7,002 nucleotides of DNA, from positions 1 through 7,002 of the forward strand of contig PMSP01000224.1 in assembly GCA_003168315.1 (NCBI GenBank), given 5' to 3'. The notes under the pieces were generated by a model. It was not told the origin of the DNA. It did no database searches and saw nothing but the letters and a program-made list of their open reading frames with translations. Of this stretch, positions 1 through 5,650 are shown piece by piece (within the stretch, counting starts at the first letter, position 1; each line of letters opens with the position of its first letter). This DNA is from Opitutaceae bacterium. Lineage in GTDB: Bacteria; Verrucomicrobiota; Verrucomicrobiia; Opitutales; Opitutaceae. Made by a program: the position numbers and the translations under genes.

Positions 1-34
1 CGGGGTAGATGCCACCAACTGGGGCGATGTCGCC

Positions 35-676
35 ATGAAACGGGCCTGCGAGCCAGAACTCCTCGATTCGCTGCCTCATGACCACCCCGACGCGGTCAGG
101 AACCGGCGTGACTTGCGCCTCATCAACAAGGTCATGCGCAACGGGGCCTGGTTTGAGCGGATGCTCCCGAGGCTCGTCAGGCCGGGCGAGCGGGTGCTCG
201 AGGTCGGGGCCGGGATGGGCGAGATGGGCGTCGCCCTCAATGCCAGGGGAGTCGCGGTCGACGGGCTCGATCTCTGGCCGCGGTCCCTGGCGTGGCCGGA
301 CGGCCGCGCCTGGCACCAGGCCGACCTGAGGGCATTCGCAGGCTACGGGGCCTACCCGGTGGTGATCGGCAACCTGATCCTCCACCAGTTCACCCAGGCC
401 GAGCTGGCGGAGGTGGGCTCGACGCTCAGGCGGACCGCCCGCATCGTGCTCGCCTGCGAGCCGTGGCGCCGCAAGATCTCGCAGACCATCATGGCCGCGA
501 TAGCCCCCCTATTTGGAGCCAACCACGTGACCCTTCACGACTCGCGGGTGAGCATAGCGGCCGGATTCGTGGGCGACGAGCTGCCGCTCGCGCTTGGCAT
601 GTCCCCGGCGGAGTGGGACTATTCGTGCGCGACGACGGCACTTGGGGCGCTGCGGATGGTCGCTGTAAGGCGATGA
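35..676 (+). CDS. Class I SAM-dependent methyltransferase of a type III PKS cluster
   Basis: Predicted 213-aa cytosolic methyltransferase. The SAM-binding motif I is VLEVGAGMGE at residues 54-63, followed by the acidic strand end VDGLDLWPR (75-83) and a later acidic loop WHQADLRAF (93-101). NLILHQFTQAEL (113-124) fits the core strand and following helix of a Rossmann methyltransferase. The N-terminus (PELLDSLPHDHPDA, then NRRDLRLIN at 23-31) matches, from memory, methyltransferases beside bacterial type III PKS genes. Its stop overlaps the next gene's start as ATGA (673-676), so translation is probably coupled. From the neighbours I infer that it methylates an oxygen or carbon of the polyketide; the substrate is unknown. 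The frame is open back to base 2 with no earlier start codon in the window, so a start outside is possible, but the family-like N-terminus favours this ATG. No Shine-Dalgarno is visible. A stop (TAG, 6-8) in another frame may end an upstream gene. Confidence 0.85.
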   Translation: MKRACEPELLDSLPHDHPDAVRNRRDLRLINKVMRNGAWFERMLPRLVRPGERVLEVGAGMGEMGVALNARGVAVDGLDLWPRSLAWPDGRAWHQADLRAFAGYGAYPVVIGNLILHQFTQAELAEVGSTLRRTARIVLACEPWRRKISQTIMAAIAPLFGANHVTLHDSRVSIAAGFVGDELPLALGMSPAEWDYSCATTALGALRMVAVRR

Positions 677-1698
677 CGAATCCCGCGCTCCCGATCGAGA
701 TCGTCGGCGGAGGCCTGGCGGGGCTGTCGCTCGGGCTCGGCCTTCGCCGCGCCGGGGTCCCCGTGACGGTTTTCGAGGCCGGCGACTACCCCCGCCACCG
801 CGTCTGCGGCGAGTTCATCTCCGGGCTCGAACCAGAGACGGTTACCACTCTCGGCCTCGACGACATCCTGTCCGACGCCCTGCCCCACCGCGGCGTGACC
901 TACTTCCTGCGGGGCCGCGCGCTGCCGCGCCTCGAGCTCCCCGGGACGGCGTGGGGAATCAGCCGCCACACGCTCGACGCGCGCGTGGCCCGGGCCTTTG
1001 TCGAGGCCGGGGGCGACCTGCGCACGAACACCCGCGTGCCCGAGGACGAGACGCCGCCCGGCAGGATCTTCGCCGCGGGGCGCAGGCGCTCCGGGCCCTT
1101 CTGGGTCGGACTCAAGGTGCATGTCCGGGGCCTCGCGCTCGCCAACGACTTCGAGGTGCACCTTGGCGACCGCGCCTACGTCGGGCTCTCAAGCGTGGAG
1201 TCGGGCGCCGTCAATGCGTGCGGAATATTCGCCCATCGGGACGTGGCGGCGCGCGGGGCCGACCTCCTGGCCGCCTACCTCGACGCAGCGGGCCTCGGTT
1301 CCCTGGCGGCGAGGATCCGCGCGGCCGATCCCGATCCCGCCTCGTTCTGCGTCACGGCGGCGCCGCTCGGCGACCGCCGGATCACCACCTGCGACCGGGT
1401 TTGGATCGGCGACGCCTGCGCCTCCATTCCGCCCTTCACCGGGAACGGGCTCGCGATGGCGCTCCAGGGGGCGGAGCTGGCCCTGGGGCCCCTCGCCTCC
1501 TATTCAACCGGGAGGACCGGCTGGGCGGAGTCGATCCGGGTGATCGCGCGCGCGCAGAGGAAGCGCTTCCGCAGGCGCCTCATGGTGGCGTCCCTCCTCC
1601 ATCCCTTTTTCCTCGAGCGCCGGCGCCAGGCATGGCTCGCGGCCCTTGTCCGAGCGCATCTCGTGCCCTTCCGCGCATTCTATGGCGCCGTCCACTAG
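673..1698 (+). CDS. FAD-dependent oxidoreductase (geranylgeranyl reductase/PHBH-like fold), PKS tailoring
   Basis: Predicted 341-aa flavoprotein. Residues 9-17 (EIVGGGLAG) form the dinucleotide-binding GxGxxG turn, with E35 (VTVFEAG) as the expected ribose-binding acid at the end of strand 2. RVCGEFIS (43-50), ISRHTLD (96-102), a WVGLKVH segment (144-150) and the second FAD motif IGDACASIPPFTGNG (245-259) are typical of the geranylgeranyl reductase/halogenase/aromatic hydroxylase superfamily. No halogenase WxWxIP motif is present. The frame is open well upstream of 673, but the Rossmann motif sits right after this ATG and the ATGA overlap with the methyltransferase stop fixes the start. It lies between a methyltransferase and a type III PKS. 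By analogy with the flavoprotein SrsC, it may hydroxylate or oxidise the polyketide ring, but the sequence alone cannot separate hydroxylase from reductase. A basic C-terminal part (about 296-341) with hydrophobic patches could contact membrane or a lipid substrate. Confidence 0.88.
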   Translation: MTNPALPIEIVGGGLAGLSLGLGLRRAGVPVTVFEAGDYPRHRVCGEFISGLEPETVTTLGLDDILSDALPHRGVTYFLRGRALPRLELPGTAWGISRHTLDARVARAFVEAGGDLRTNTRVPEDETPPGRIFAAGRRRSGPFWVGLKVHVRGLALANDFEVHLGDRAYVGLSSVESGAVNACGIFAHRDVAARGADLLAAYLDAAGLGSLAARIRAADPDPASFCVTAAPLGDRRITTCDRVWIGDACASIPPFTGNGLAMALQGAELALGPLASYSTGRTGWAESIRVIARAQRKRFRRRLMVASLLHPFFLERRRQAWLAALVRAHLVPFRAFYGAVH

Positions 1699-1710
1699 AA
1701 ACCCCCGCAC

Positions 1711-2742
1711 ATGTTTCTCCACGCGCTCGCCACCGCCGTCCCCCCCAACGCCTTCACCCAGTCCGACTGCTGGGACATCGTCCAGAACTCCGGGATCCGC
1801 GCCCGCCTCCATCGGCGCTCGATGCTGATCGTCCACAGCATCCTGCGGAGCGACAATGGCATCGCGACCCGGCACTTCGCCGTGCCCGAGATAGGGCGCG
1901 TCTTCGACCTGAGCGCCGACGAGCTGAACCAGGCGTTCCGCTCCGAGGCGCCCAAGCTCGCCGGCAGGGCGCTCATGGCCGCGCTCGACCAGTGCGGCGT
2001 GAGGCCCGAGGAGCTCGACGCGCTCCTCATCTGCACGTGCACGGGCTACCTCTGCCCCGGGCTCACGAGCTACGTCGCCGAGAACCTCGGCATCCGCCAG
2101 AACGCGGTCCTCCACGACGTGGTGGGGCTCGGCTGCGGGGCCGCGATCCCGATGCTTCGGGCCGCGAGCCACATCCTCGCGGCCCATCCGGGCGCGAAGG
2201 TGGCCTGCGTCGCCGTCGAGTTGTGCTCGGCGGCGTTCTACCTGGACGACGACCCGGGGGTCATCATCAGCGCCTGCCTCTTCAGCGACGGCGCCGCCGC
2301 CTCCATCTGGCGGTCGACGCCGGGGCCGACCGGGGCCAGGGCCTCCGACTTCAAGTCGCTCCACCTGCCGGCCGAGCGCGACAAGCTCCGGTTCGAACAG
2401 CGAGACGGGAAGCTCCGGAACCTCCTCCACCGCACCGTGCCGGAACTGGCCGCGGCCGCGGTCGGCCAGCTCTGGGCCGAGAGGGGCCCCAGGCCCGTGT
2501 CGCGCGTGATTGCCCACCCCGGCGGCCGGGACGTCCTTGAAGCCCTGGCCCCTGTCGTCGCGCCGCACTCGCTGGACGCCAGCGTCCGGACCCTGCGCGA
2601 CTACGGCAACATGAGCAGCGCCTCGGTGCTCTTCGCACTCGACGCCGCGCTCAAGGAGGGGGCCCCGGGGCCCGACGGGGATTTTTGGCTCGTGAGTTTC
2701 GGCGCAGGCTTTAGCGCACATAACTGCCGCTTCGGCGCATAG
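1711..2742 (+). CDS. Type III polyketide synthase (chalcone/stilbene synthase-like)
   Basis: 343-aa homodimer-type condensing enzyme of the thiolase fold. It loads an acyl-CoA starter and extends it with malonyl-CoA without an acyl carrier protein. The full catalytic triad is visible: Cys142 in VGLGCGAAIP, His269 in VIAHPGGRDVL and Asn300 in YGNMSSASVLF. Supporting blocks are CTCTGYLCPGL (108-118), VAVELCSAAF (167-176) and LFSDGAAASIW (190-200), all usual for bacterial type III PKSs. The C-terminal loop, normally GFGPG, reads SFGAGF (329-334), closer to the FabH ending. The start gives the usual N-terminus with the first strand at once. It follows the oxidoreductase by 12 bp and precedes the Nif3 gene by 3 bp. 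Alkylresorcinol or alkylpyrone synthesis is the likeliest role given the tailoring genes, but starter, chain length and cyclisation mode cannot be read from sequence. No Shine-Dalgarno precedes the ATG. Confidence 0.93.
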   Translation: MFLHALATAVPPNAFTQSDCWDIVQNSGIRARLHRRSMLIVHSILRSDNGIATRHFAVPEIGRVFDLSADELNQAFRSEAPKLAGRALMAALDQCGVRPEELDALLICTCTGYLCPGLTSYVAENLGIRQNAVLHDVVGLGCGAAIPMLRAASHILAAHPGAKVACVAVELCSAAFYLDDDPGVIISACLFSDGAAASIWRSTPGPTGARASDFKSLHLPAERDKLRFEQRDGKLRNLLHRTVPELAAAAVGQLWAERGPRPVSRVIAHPGGRDVLEALAPVVAPHSLDASVRTLRDYGNMSSASVLFALDAALKEGAPGPDGDFWLVSFGAGFSAHNCRFGA

Positions 2743-2745
2743 ACA

Positions 2746-3498
2746 ATGACGCGACTCAAGGACCTCGTCGACTACTGCGACAAGCGCACGCGGATGCGGG
2801 AGTTCAAGGATGCCCCGGGCGCCTTCAACGGCCTCCAGTTTGAAAATGACGGCCGGGTGAGCCGGATCGGCGCCGCGGTCGACGCCGGGCTCGTTCCGTT
2901 CAGGAAGGCGGTCGCGTCGGGCGTCGACTTCCTGCTGGTCCACCACGGCATGTACTGGGACATGCCGCGCCCGATCACGGGCCCGGCATTCGCCCGGGTC
3001 GCCGCGCTGGTCGGGGGCAACTGCGCCCTCTACTCGAGCCACCTGCCGCTCGATTCCCATCCCCAGATCGGCAACAATGTCCTCCTCGCCCGGCAGCTGG
3101 GCCTCGGGGCCGGCCGGGGATTCCTGCCGAACGAGGGCGGTGACATTGGCCGGATCGCCCGGAGCCGGCTCACCCGGGCGGCGCTCCGGCGCCGCCTTGA
3201 GTCCCTCTACCCCCGGGTCGTCGCTATCGAGTTCGGGTCGGCGAGCCCGAGGCAGATCGCCTTCTGCAGCGGGAGCGGCAACGGCGCCATGCCCGCGATC
3301 ATCGATGCCGGGGTCGACACGCTCGTGACGGGCGAGCTCCGCGAGGAGTGGTTCAACGTGGCGCAGGAGCGCCAGCTCAACCTCTACCTGTGCGGGCACT
3401 ATGCGACGGAGGTGCACGCGGTCCGGGCCCTCGCGGCCGAGCTCTCGGCAAAGTTTGGATTGCCGTGGGAGTTCATTGCGACCGAAAATCCACTCTAG
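2746..3498 (+). CDS. Nif3-like dinuclear metal centre protein (YbgI/GTP cyclohydrolase 1 type 2 family)
   Basis: 250-aa protein of the Nif3/YbgI family, which forms hexameric toroids with two metal ions per subunit. The metal ligands expected from E. coli YbgI are all present: His66-His67 in LLVHHGMYW, Asp103 in SSHLPLDSH, and His218 and Glu222 in CGHYATE. Other family marks are NGLQ (28-31), the DAG segment (46-48), HPQIGNN (105-111) and TGELREEW (195-202). The length fits the short form with no PII-like insert. It starts 3 bp after the PKS stop and is followed after 12 bp by aroQ, so it is almost surely co-transcribed. Family members are often named GTP cyclohydrolase 1 type 2, but the physiological reaction is poorly settled, so I give no pathway role. 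A link to the polyketide is not shown; shared transcription may be all there is. Confidence 0.93.
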   Translation: MTRLKDLVDYCDKRTRMREFKDAPGAFNGLQFENDGRVSRIGAAVDAGLVPFRKAVASGVDFLLVHHGMYWDMPRPITGPAFARVAALVGGNCALYSSHLPLDSHPQIGNNVLLARQLGLGAGRGFLPNEGGDIGRIARSRLTRAALRRRLESLYPRVVAIEFGSASPRQIAFCSGSGNGAMPAIIDAGVDTLVTGELREEWFNVAQERQLNLYLCGHYATEVHAVRALAAELSAKFGLPWEFIATENPL

Positions 3499-3510
3499 CC
3501 GCAAACCGAC

Positions 3511-3939
3511 ATGAAAAAGATCGCGATACTGAACGGGCCCAACCTAGACCGCCTCGGCAAGCGCGAGCCCGAGATCTACGGGAGCGCCACGCTCGGGGAC
3601 CTGGAGAAGGCGCTGCGCGCGGAGTTCGAGGGAAAGGCCGAGCTCGAGTTCTTCCAGTCGAACCACGAGGGGGAGCTGATCGACAGGATAGCGAAGCTCG
3701 CCGACTCGAAGGTCGACGGGATCGTCATAAACGGCGGCGCCCTGACGCACACGAGCGTGGCGCTGCGCGACGCCCTCCTTGGCGCCCATCTTCCCGCCGT
3801 CGAGGTGCACATCTCGAACATCTACAAGCGCGAGGAGTTCAGGCACGTGTCGCTGACCGCGCCGGCGTGCACGGCCGTCATCACCGGGCTCGGCCTCGAC
3901 GGCTACCACGCCGCGGTCCGCTTCCTCGCCAGGGCCTGA
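3511..3939 (+). CDS. aroQ: 3-dehydroquinate dehydratase, type II
   Basis: 142-aa cytosolic enzyme, a dodecamer in the family, converting 3-dehydroquinate to 3-dehydroshikimate in the shikimate pathway. Every hallmark block is present: ILNGPNLDRLGKREPEIYG (6-24) with Arg18 and catalytic Tyr23, FFQSNHEGELID (48-59), NGGALTHTSVALRDA (74-88) with Asn74 and catalytic His80, and VEVHISNIYKREEFRHVS (97-114) with Glu98, His100, Arg107 and Arg111. The length is normal. One mild oddity is NGGAL at 74-78, where NPGAY/W or NAGAY is usual. It is the last plus-strand gene of the operon, 12 bp after the Nif3 gene and 13 bp from the end of the convergent pgpA. The start is fixed by the motif at the very N-terminus. 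No Shine-Dalgarno is visible. Confidence 0.97.
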   Translation: MKKIAILNGPNLDRLGKREPEIYGSATLGDLEKALRAEFEGKAELEFFQSNHEGELIDRIAKLADSKVDGIVINGGALTHTSVALRDALLGAHLPAVEVHISNIYKREEFRHVSLTAPACTAVITGLGLDGYHAAVRFLARA

Positions 3940-3965
3940 GGGCGGTCGGCGCTCAGAAGAGGACC
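3915..3965. repeat. Imperfect inverted repeat across the aroQ/pgpA convergent stops
   Basis: GGTCC (3915-3919) pairs with GGACC (3961-3965). After one G/A mismatch, CTTC (3921-3924) pairs with GAAG (3956-3959). Past a small internal loop, CGCC (3927-3930) pairs with GGCG (3948-3951). The 13 base pairs centre on the 13-bp gap between the two stop codons, and the arms lie in the ends of both genes. It could act as a two-way transcription stop or mRNA 3' end, but neither side has a T-run, so it is not a classical intrinsic terminator. In such GC-rich DNA chance pairing is possible. Confidence 0.35.
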
Positions 3966-4477
3966 CAGACCGCGTGCGCGACGTGCAGCGTCGCGCATGT
4001 GGCAAGCGCGGCCGCCGCGTCGTCGATCACGATTCCCCACCCGCCCGGCAGCCGCTGGAGCCTGTCGATCACGAGCGGCTTGCGGATGTCGTAGAACCGG
4101 AAGAGGAGGAAGCCGGCGACTAGGAGCCCGAGGAAATGAAGCGGATGCGGCGCTGCGCCGACGATCATCTGCCACCCATAGAAGCAGAGGGGCATGGCGA
4201 CAAACTCGTCCAGGATGACCTCGCCCGGGTCGGTCGTCCCGAGCTGGATCTCGGCCTCGCCGCAGATCCCAACGGCGAAGTACGCGGTGGCGGCGCAGAC
4301 GAGCAGGAAGCCAATGTAGCCCATCTGGGTGAACCCGAGGAAGAAGAAGAGGACTCCCGCGGCCGATCCCCAGGTCCCCGGGGCGGGCAGCCTCGGGCCC
4401 ACCGGGCCGAGCGTCGCCAGGTTCATGACCGTCTGCGGGGGGAGGCTCTTCGGCCACGCGGGCTGCTTCAGCGTCAT
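3953..4477 (-). CDS. pgpA: Phosphatidylglycerophosphatase A
   Basis: 174-aa inner-membrane phosphatase that removes phosphate from phosphatidylglycerol-phosphate to give phosphatidylglycerol. PgpA family motifs appear in order: PAPGTWGS (31-38), GEVILDE (85-91), RFYDIRKP (127-134) and GGWGIVIDD (145-153). The conserved acids in LDE, YD and IDD are the expected metal/catalytic residues. Hydrophobic stretches at about 39-70, 92-108, 112-127 and 154-173 fit the several membrane helices of the family. The open frame runs further upstream through pgsA, but this ATG is chosen because it overlaps the pgsA stop as ATGA (4477-4474) and gives the usual family length. It works directly after PgsA in the same pathway. 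The 3' end faces aroQ. Confidence 0.93.
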   Translation of the reverse strand: MTLKQPAWPKSLPPQTVMNLATLGPVGPRLPAPGTWGSAAGVLFFFLGFTQMGYIGFLLVCAATAYFAVGICGEAEIQLGTTDPGEVILDEFVAMPLCFYGWQMIVGAAPHPLHFLGLLVAGFLLFRFYDIRKPLVIDRLQRLPGGWGIVIDDAAAALATCATLHVAHAVWVLF

Positions 4478-5070
4478 GGGGCGGCGGCGTCGTCGCCAAA
4501 GACGAGCCGGGAGTTGCGGGATATGTACCGGTAGCCCGACCAGACCGAGAGCACGGTCCCGGCGACGAAGATGCCGACCCCGATCCTGTCGACGGCGGCG
4601 GCCGCGGACGTCCCGTCCCAGTGGAAGAAGGAAGCGGCGTCGAGCGAGAGCACCGGGGCCCCGAGGAAGAACCCGAGCGCGATCAGCTGCGTCACGGTCT
4701 TCGTCTTTCCGCCGCTGTCGGCCGCCACGACGACGCCCTTCGTCGCCGCCACCATCCGCATGCCGGTCACGAGGAACTCGCGGCAGAGCGTGATGAGGGC
4801 GAGGACGACCGCGATCTCGTGCTTCTCGACGAGCGCGATCACGATGCCCATCACCATGATCTTGTCGGCCATTGCGTCCATCAGCTTGCCGAAGTTCGAG
4901 ACCTGCCCGCGGGTGCGGGCGAGGTAGCCGTCGAGCCAGTCGCCGATCGCGGCCGCGACGAAGAGGACGAATGCGAGCGTCGGCGCGCCGGGCCACCCGC
5001 AGAACATAAGCCACACGATGATGAACATCAGCGGTATCCTGGAGAGCGTTATGGCGTTCGGCAGATTCAC
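4474..5070 (-). CDS. pgsA: CDP-diacylglycerol--glycerol-3-phosphate 3-phosphatidyltransferase
   Basis: Integral membrane enzyme making phosphatidylglycerol-phosphate and CMP from CDP-diacylglycerol and glycerol-3-phosphate. The complete CDP-alcohol phosphatidyltransferase signature D-x2-DG-x2-AR-x8-G-x3-D-x3-D is seen as D44, D47-G48, A51-R52, G61, D65 and D69. Hydrophobic segments at about 13-23, 32-43, 71-81, 87-98, 127-140 and 164-178 fit the usual six helices. Length is 198 aa (E. coli about 182). The start is uncertain. I chose the GTG at 5070-5068 because PgsA proteins usually begin right before NLPNxITLSRI, and this gives MNLPNAITLSRIP. In-frame ATGs at 5088 and 5112 would add 6 or 14 residues. 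None of the three has a Shine-Dalgarno. It overlaps pgpA by ATGA, and its promoter must lie in the short region shared with coaD. Confidence 0.93.
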   Translation of the reverse strand: MNLPNAITLSRIPLMFIIVWLMFCGWPGAPTLAFVLFVAAAIGDWLDGYLARTRGQVSNFGKLMDAMADKIMVMGIVIALVEKHEIAVVLALITLCREFLVTGMRMVAATKGVVVAADSGGKTKTVTQLIALGFFLGAPVLSLDAASFFHWDGTSAAAAVDRIGVGIFVAGTVLSVWSGYRYISRNSRLVFGDDAAAP

Positions 5071-5170
5071 GGCTCGGCTTAACAACATCCCCGAGCGGGA
5101 CGAAGGCAACATCGTAGAGGAACGCGCTCGCCAGACGGGGGCTTAGGTCATTTCCTCGGTATCAGCCCCC
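5071..5170. promoter_or_regulatory. Divergent pgsA/coaD control region
   Basis: This is the only divergent gap in the window: 58 to 100 bp depending on the pgsA start. Promoters for both pgsA-pgpA and coaD should lie here because genes leave in both directions. The most AT-rich part is about 5143-5162, next to coaD. TATCAG (5160-5165) resembles a -10 box on the plus strand but has no convincing -35 partner and would leave almost no leader. I could not assign sigma-70 boxes for either direction. Confidence 0.4.
5137..5170. repeat. Perfect 7-bp inverted repeat abutting the coaD start
   Basis: GGGGGCT (5137-5143) and AGCCCCC (5164-5170) are exact reverse complements separated by 20 bases. The right arm ends on the base before the coaD ATG. 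In RNA it could form a GC-rich stem next to the start codon if transcription begins upstream of 5137. In DNA it could be an operator between the divergent genes. No known operator or riboswitch is recognised. Confidence 0.5.
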
Positions 5171-5650
5171 ATGCGCCACTGCATCTATCCCGGCACATTC
5201 GACCCGATAACGAGCGGCCACCTGGACGTGCTGTCGCGCGCCTCCCGGCTCTTTGACAAGGTGACGATCGCTGTAGCCGACAACCTTGCGAAGAAGCCCC
5301 TCTTTTCGGCGGAGGAGCGGGTCGCGATGATCCGGCCGAACGTGGAGAGGTTCAAGAACGTGGCGCTAGCCACCTTCGGCGGCCTGCTGGTGGACTTCGC
5401 GGCCGAGCAGAAGGCCGATGCCATCATCCGCGGGCTCAGGGCGCTCTCCGACTTCGAGTTCGAGTTCAACATGGCGCTCATGAACCGCCACCTCCAGCCG
5501 ATGATTGAGACGATCTTTGTCATGCCGAACGAGCAGTTCAGCTACACCAGCTCGTCCCTGGTGAAGCAGGTGGCCAGGCATGGCGGCCAGGTCGGCCACT
5601 TTGTCCCGACAAACGTCGCCGAGGCCCTTCAGAATGCGTTCGCGAAATGA
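5171..5650 (+). CDS. coaD: Pantetheine-phosphate adenylyltransferase (PPAT)
   Basis: 159-aa cytosolic enzyme joining 4'-phosphopantetheine and ATP to give dephospho-CoA and pyrophosphate, the penultimate step of CoA synthesis. The nucleotidyltransferase motif TSGH (14-17) sits in YPGTFDPITSGHLD at the N-terminus. Lys41 in AKKPLF, RGLR (87-90), FEFEFNMALMNR (95-106) and YTSSSLVKQVARHGG (125-139), the equivalent of the ISSSLVKE block, complete the family pattern. Length matches the usual ~160 aa. The start is set by the motif lying directly after the ATG. There is no Shine-Dalgarno; instead the preceding bases are CCCCC, one arm of an inverted repeat. Its stop overlaps the TPR gene as ATGA (5647-5650). 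CoA is needed for the acyl- and malonyl-CoA used by the nearby PKS, but a regulatory link is not shown. Confidence 0.98.
   Translation: MRHCIYPGTFDPITSGHLDVLSRASRLFDKVTIAVADNLAKKPLFSAEERVAMIRPNVERFKNVALATFGGLLVDFAAEQKADAIIRGLRALSDFEFEFNMALMNRHLQPMIETIFVMPNEQFSYTSSSLVKQVARHGGQVGHFVPTNVAEALQNAFAK

Noticed and set aside
9..38. Nine-codon mini-ORF (ATG at 9, TGA at 36-38) overlapping the methyltransferase start
   Set aside because: Too short to support as a gene, with no SD or recognisable leader-peptide features.
292..672. Upstream extension of the oxidoreductase frame into the methyltransferase
   Set aside because: The extension is RPG-rich with no domain, and the FAD motif starts right after the ATG at 673, which overlaps the methyltransferase stop.
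673..1698. Flavin-dependent halogenase
   Set aside because: The superfamily fold fits, but the WxWxIP halogenase motif is not found, so a hydroxylase or reductase-type role is preferred.
951..2540. A 529-codon plus-strand frame spanning the oxidoreductase and PKS genes
   Set aside because: Arginine/proline-rich low-complexity translation in the wrong frame across two well-supported genes and a gene boundary.
1504..3504. A 666-codon open frame on the minus strand opposite the PKS and Nif3 genes
   Set aside because: Its translation is rich in R, G, P, E and A with no recognisable domain, and it lies opposite two genes with complete catalytic motifs. It is a by-product of high GC content.
4478..5014. 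A pgpA protein extended upstream to 353 codons
   Set aside because: The added part is arginine-rich shadow sequence of pgsA; the ATG at 4477 gives the normal PgpA length and an ATGA overlap.
5079..5107. TTAACA as a -35 box for coaD on the plus strand
   Set aside because: It resembles TTGACA, but no TATAAT-like sequence lies 16-18 bp downstream.
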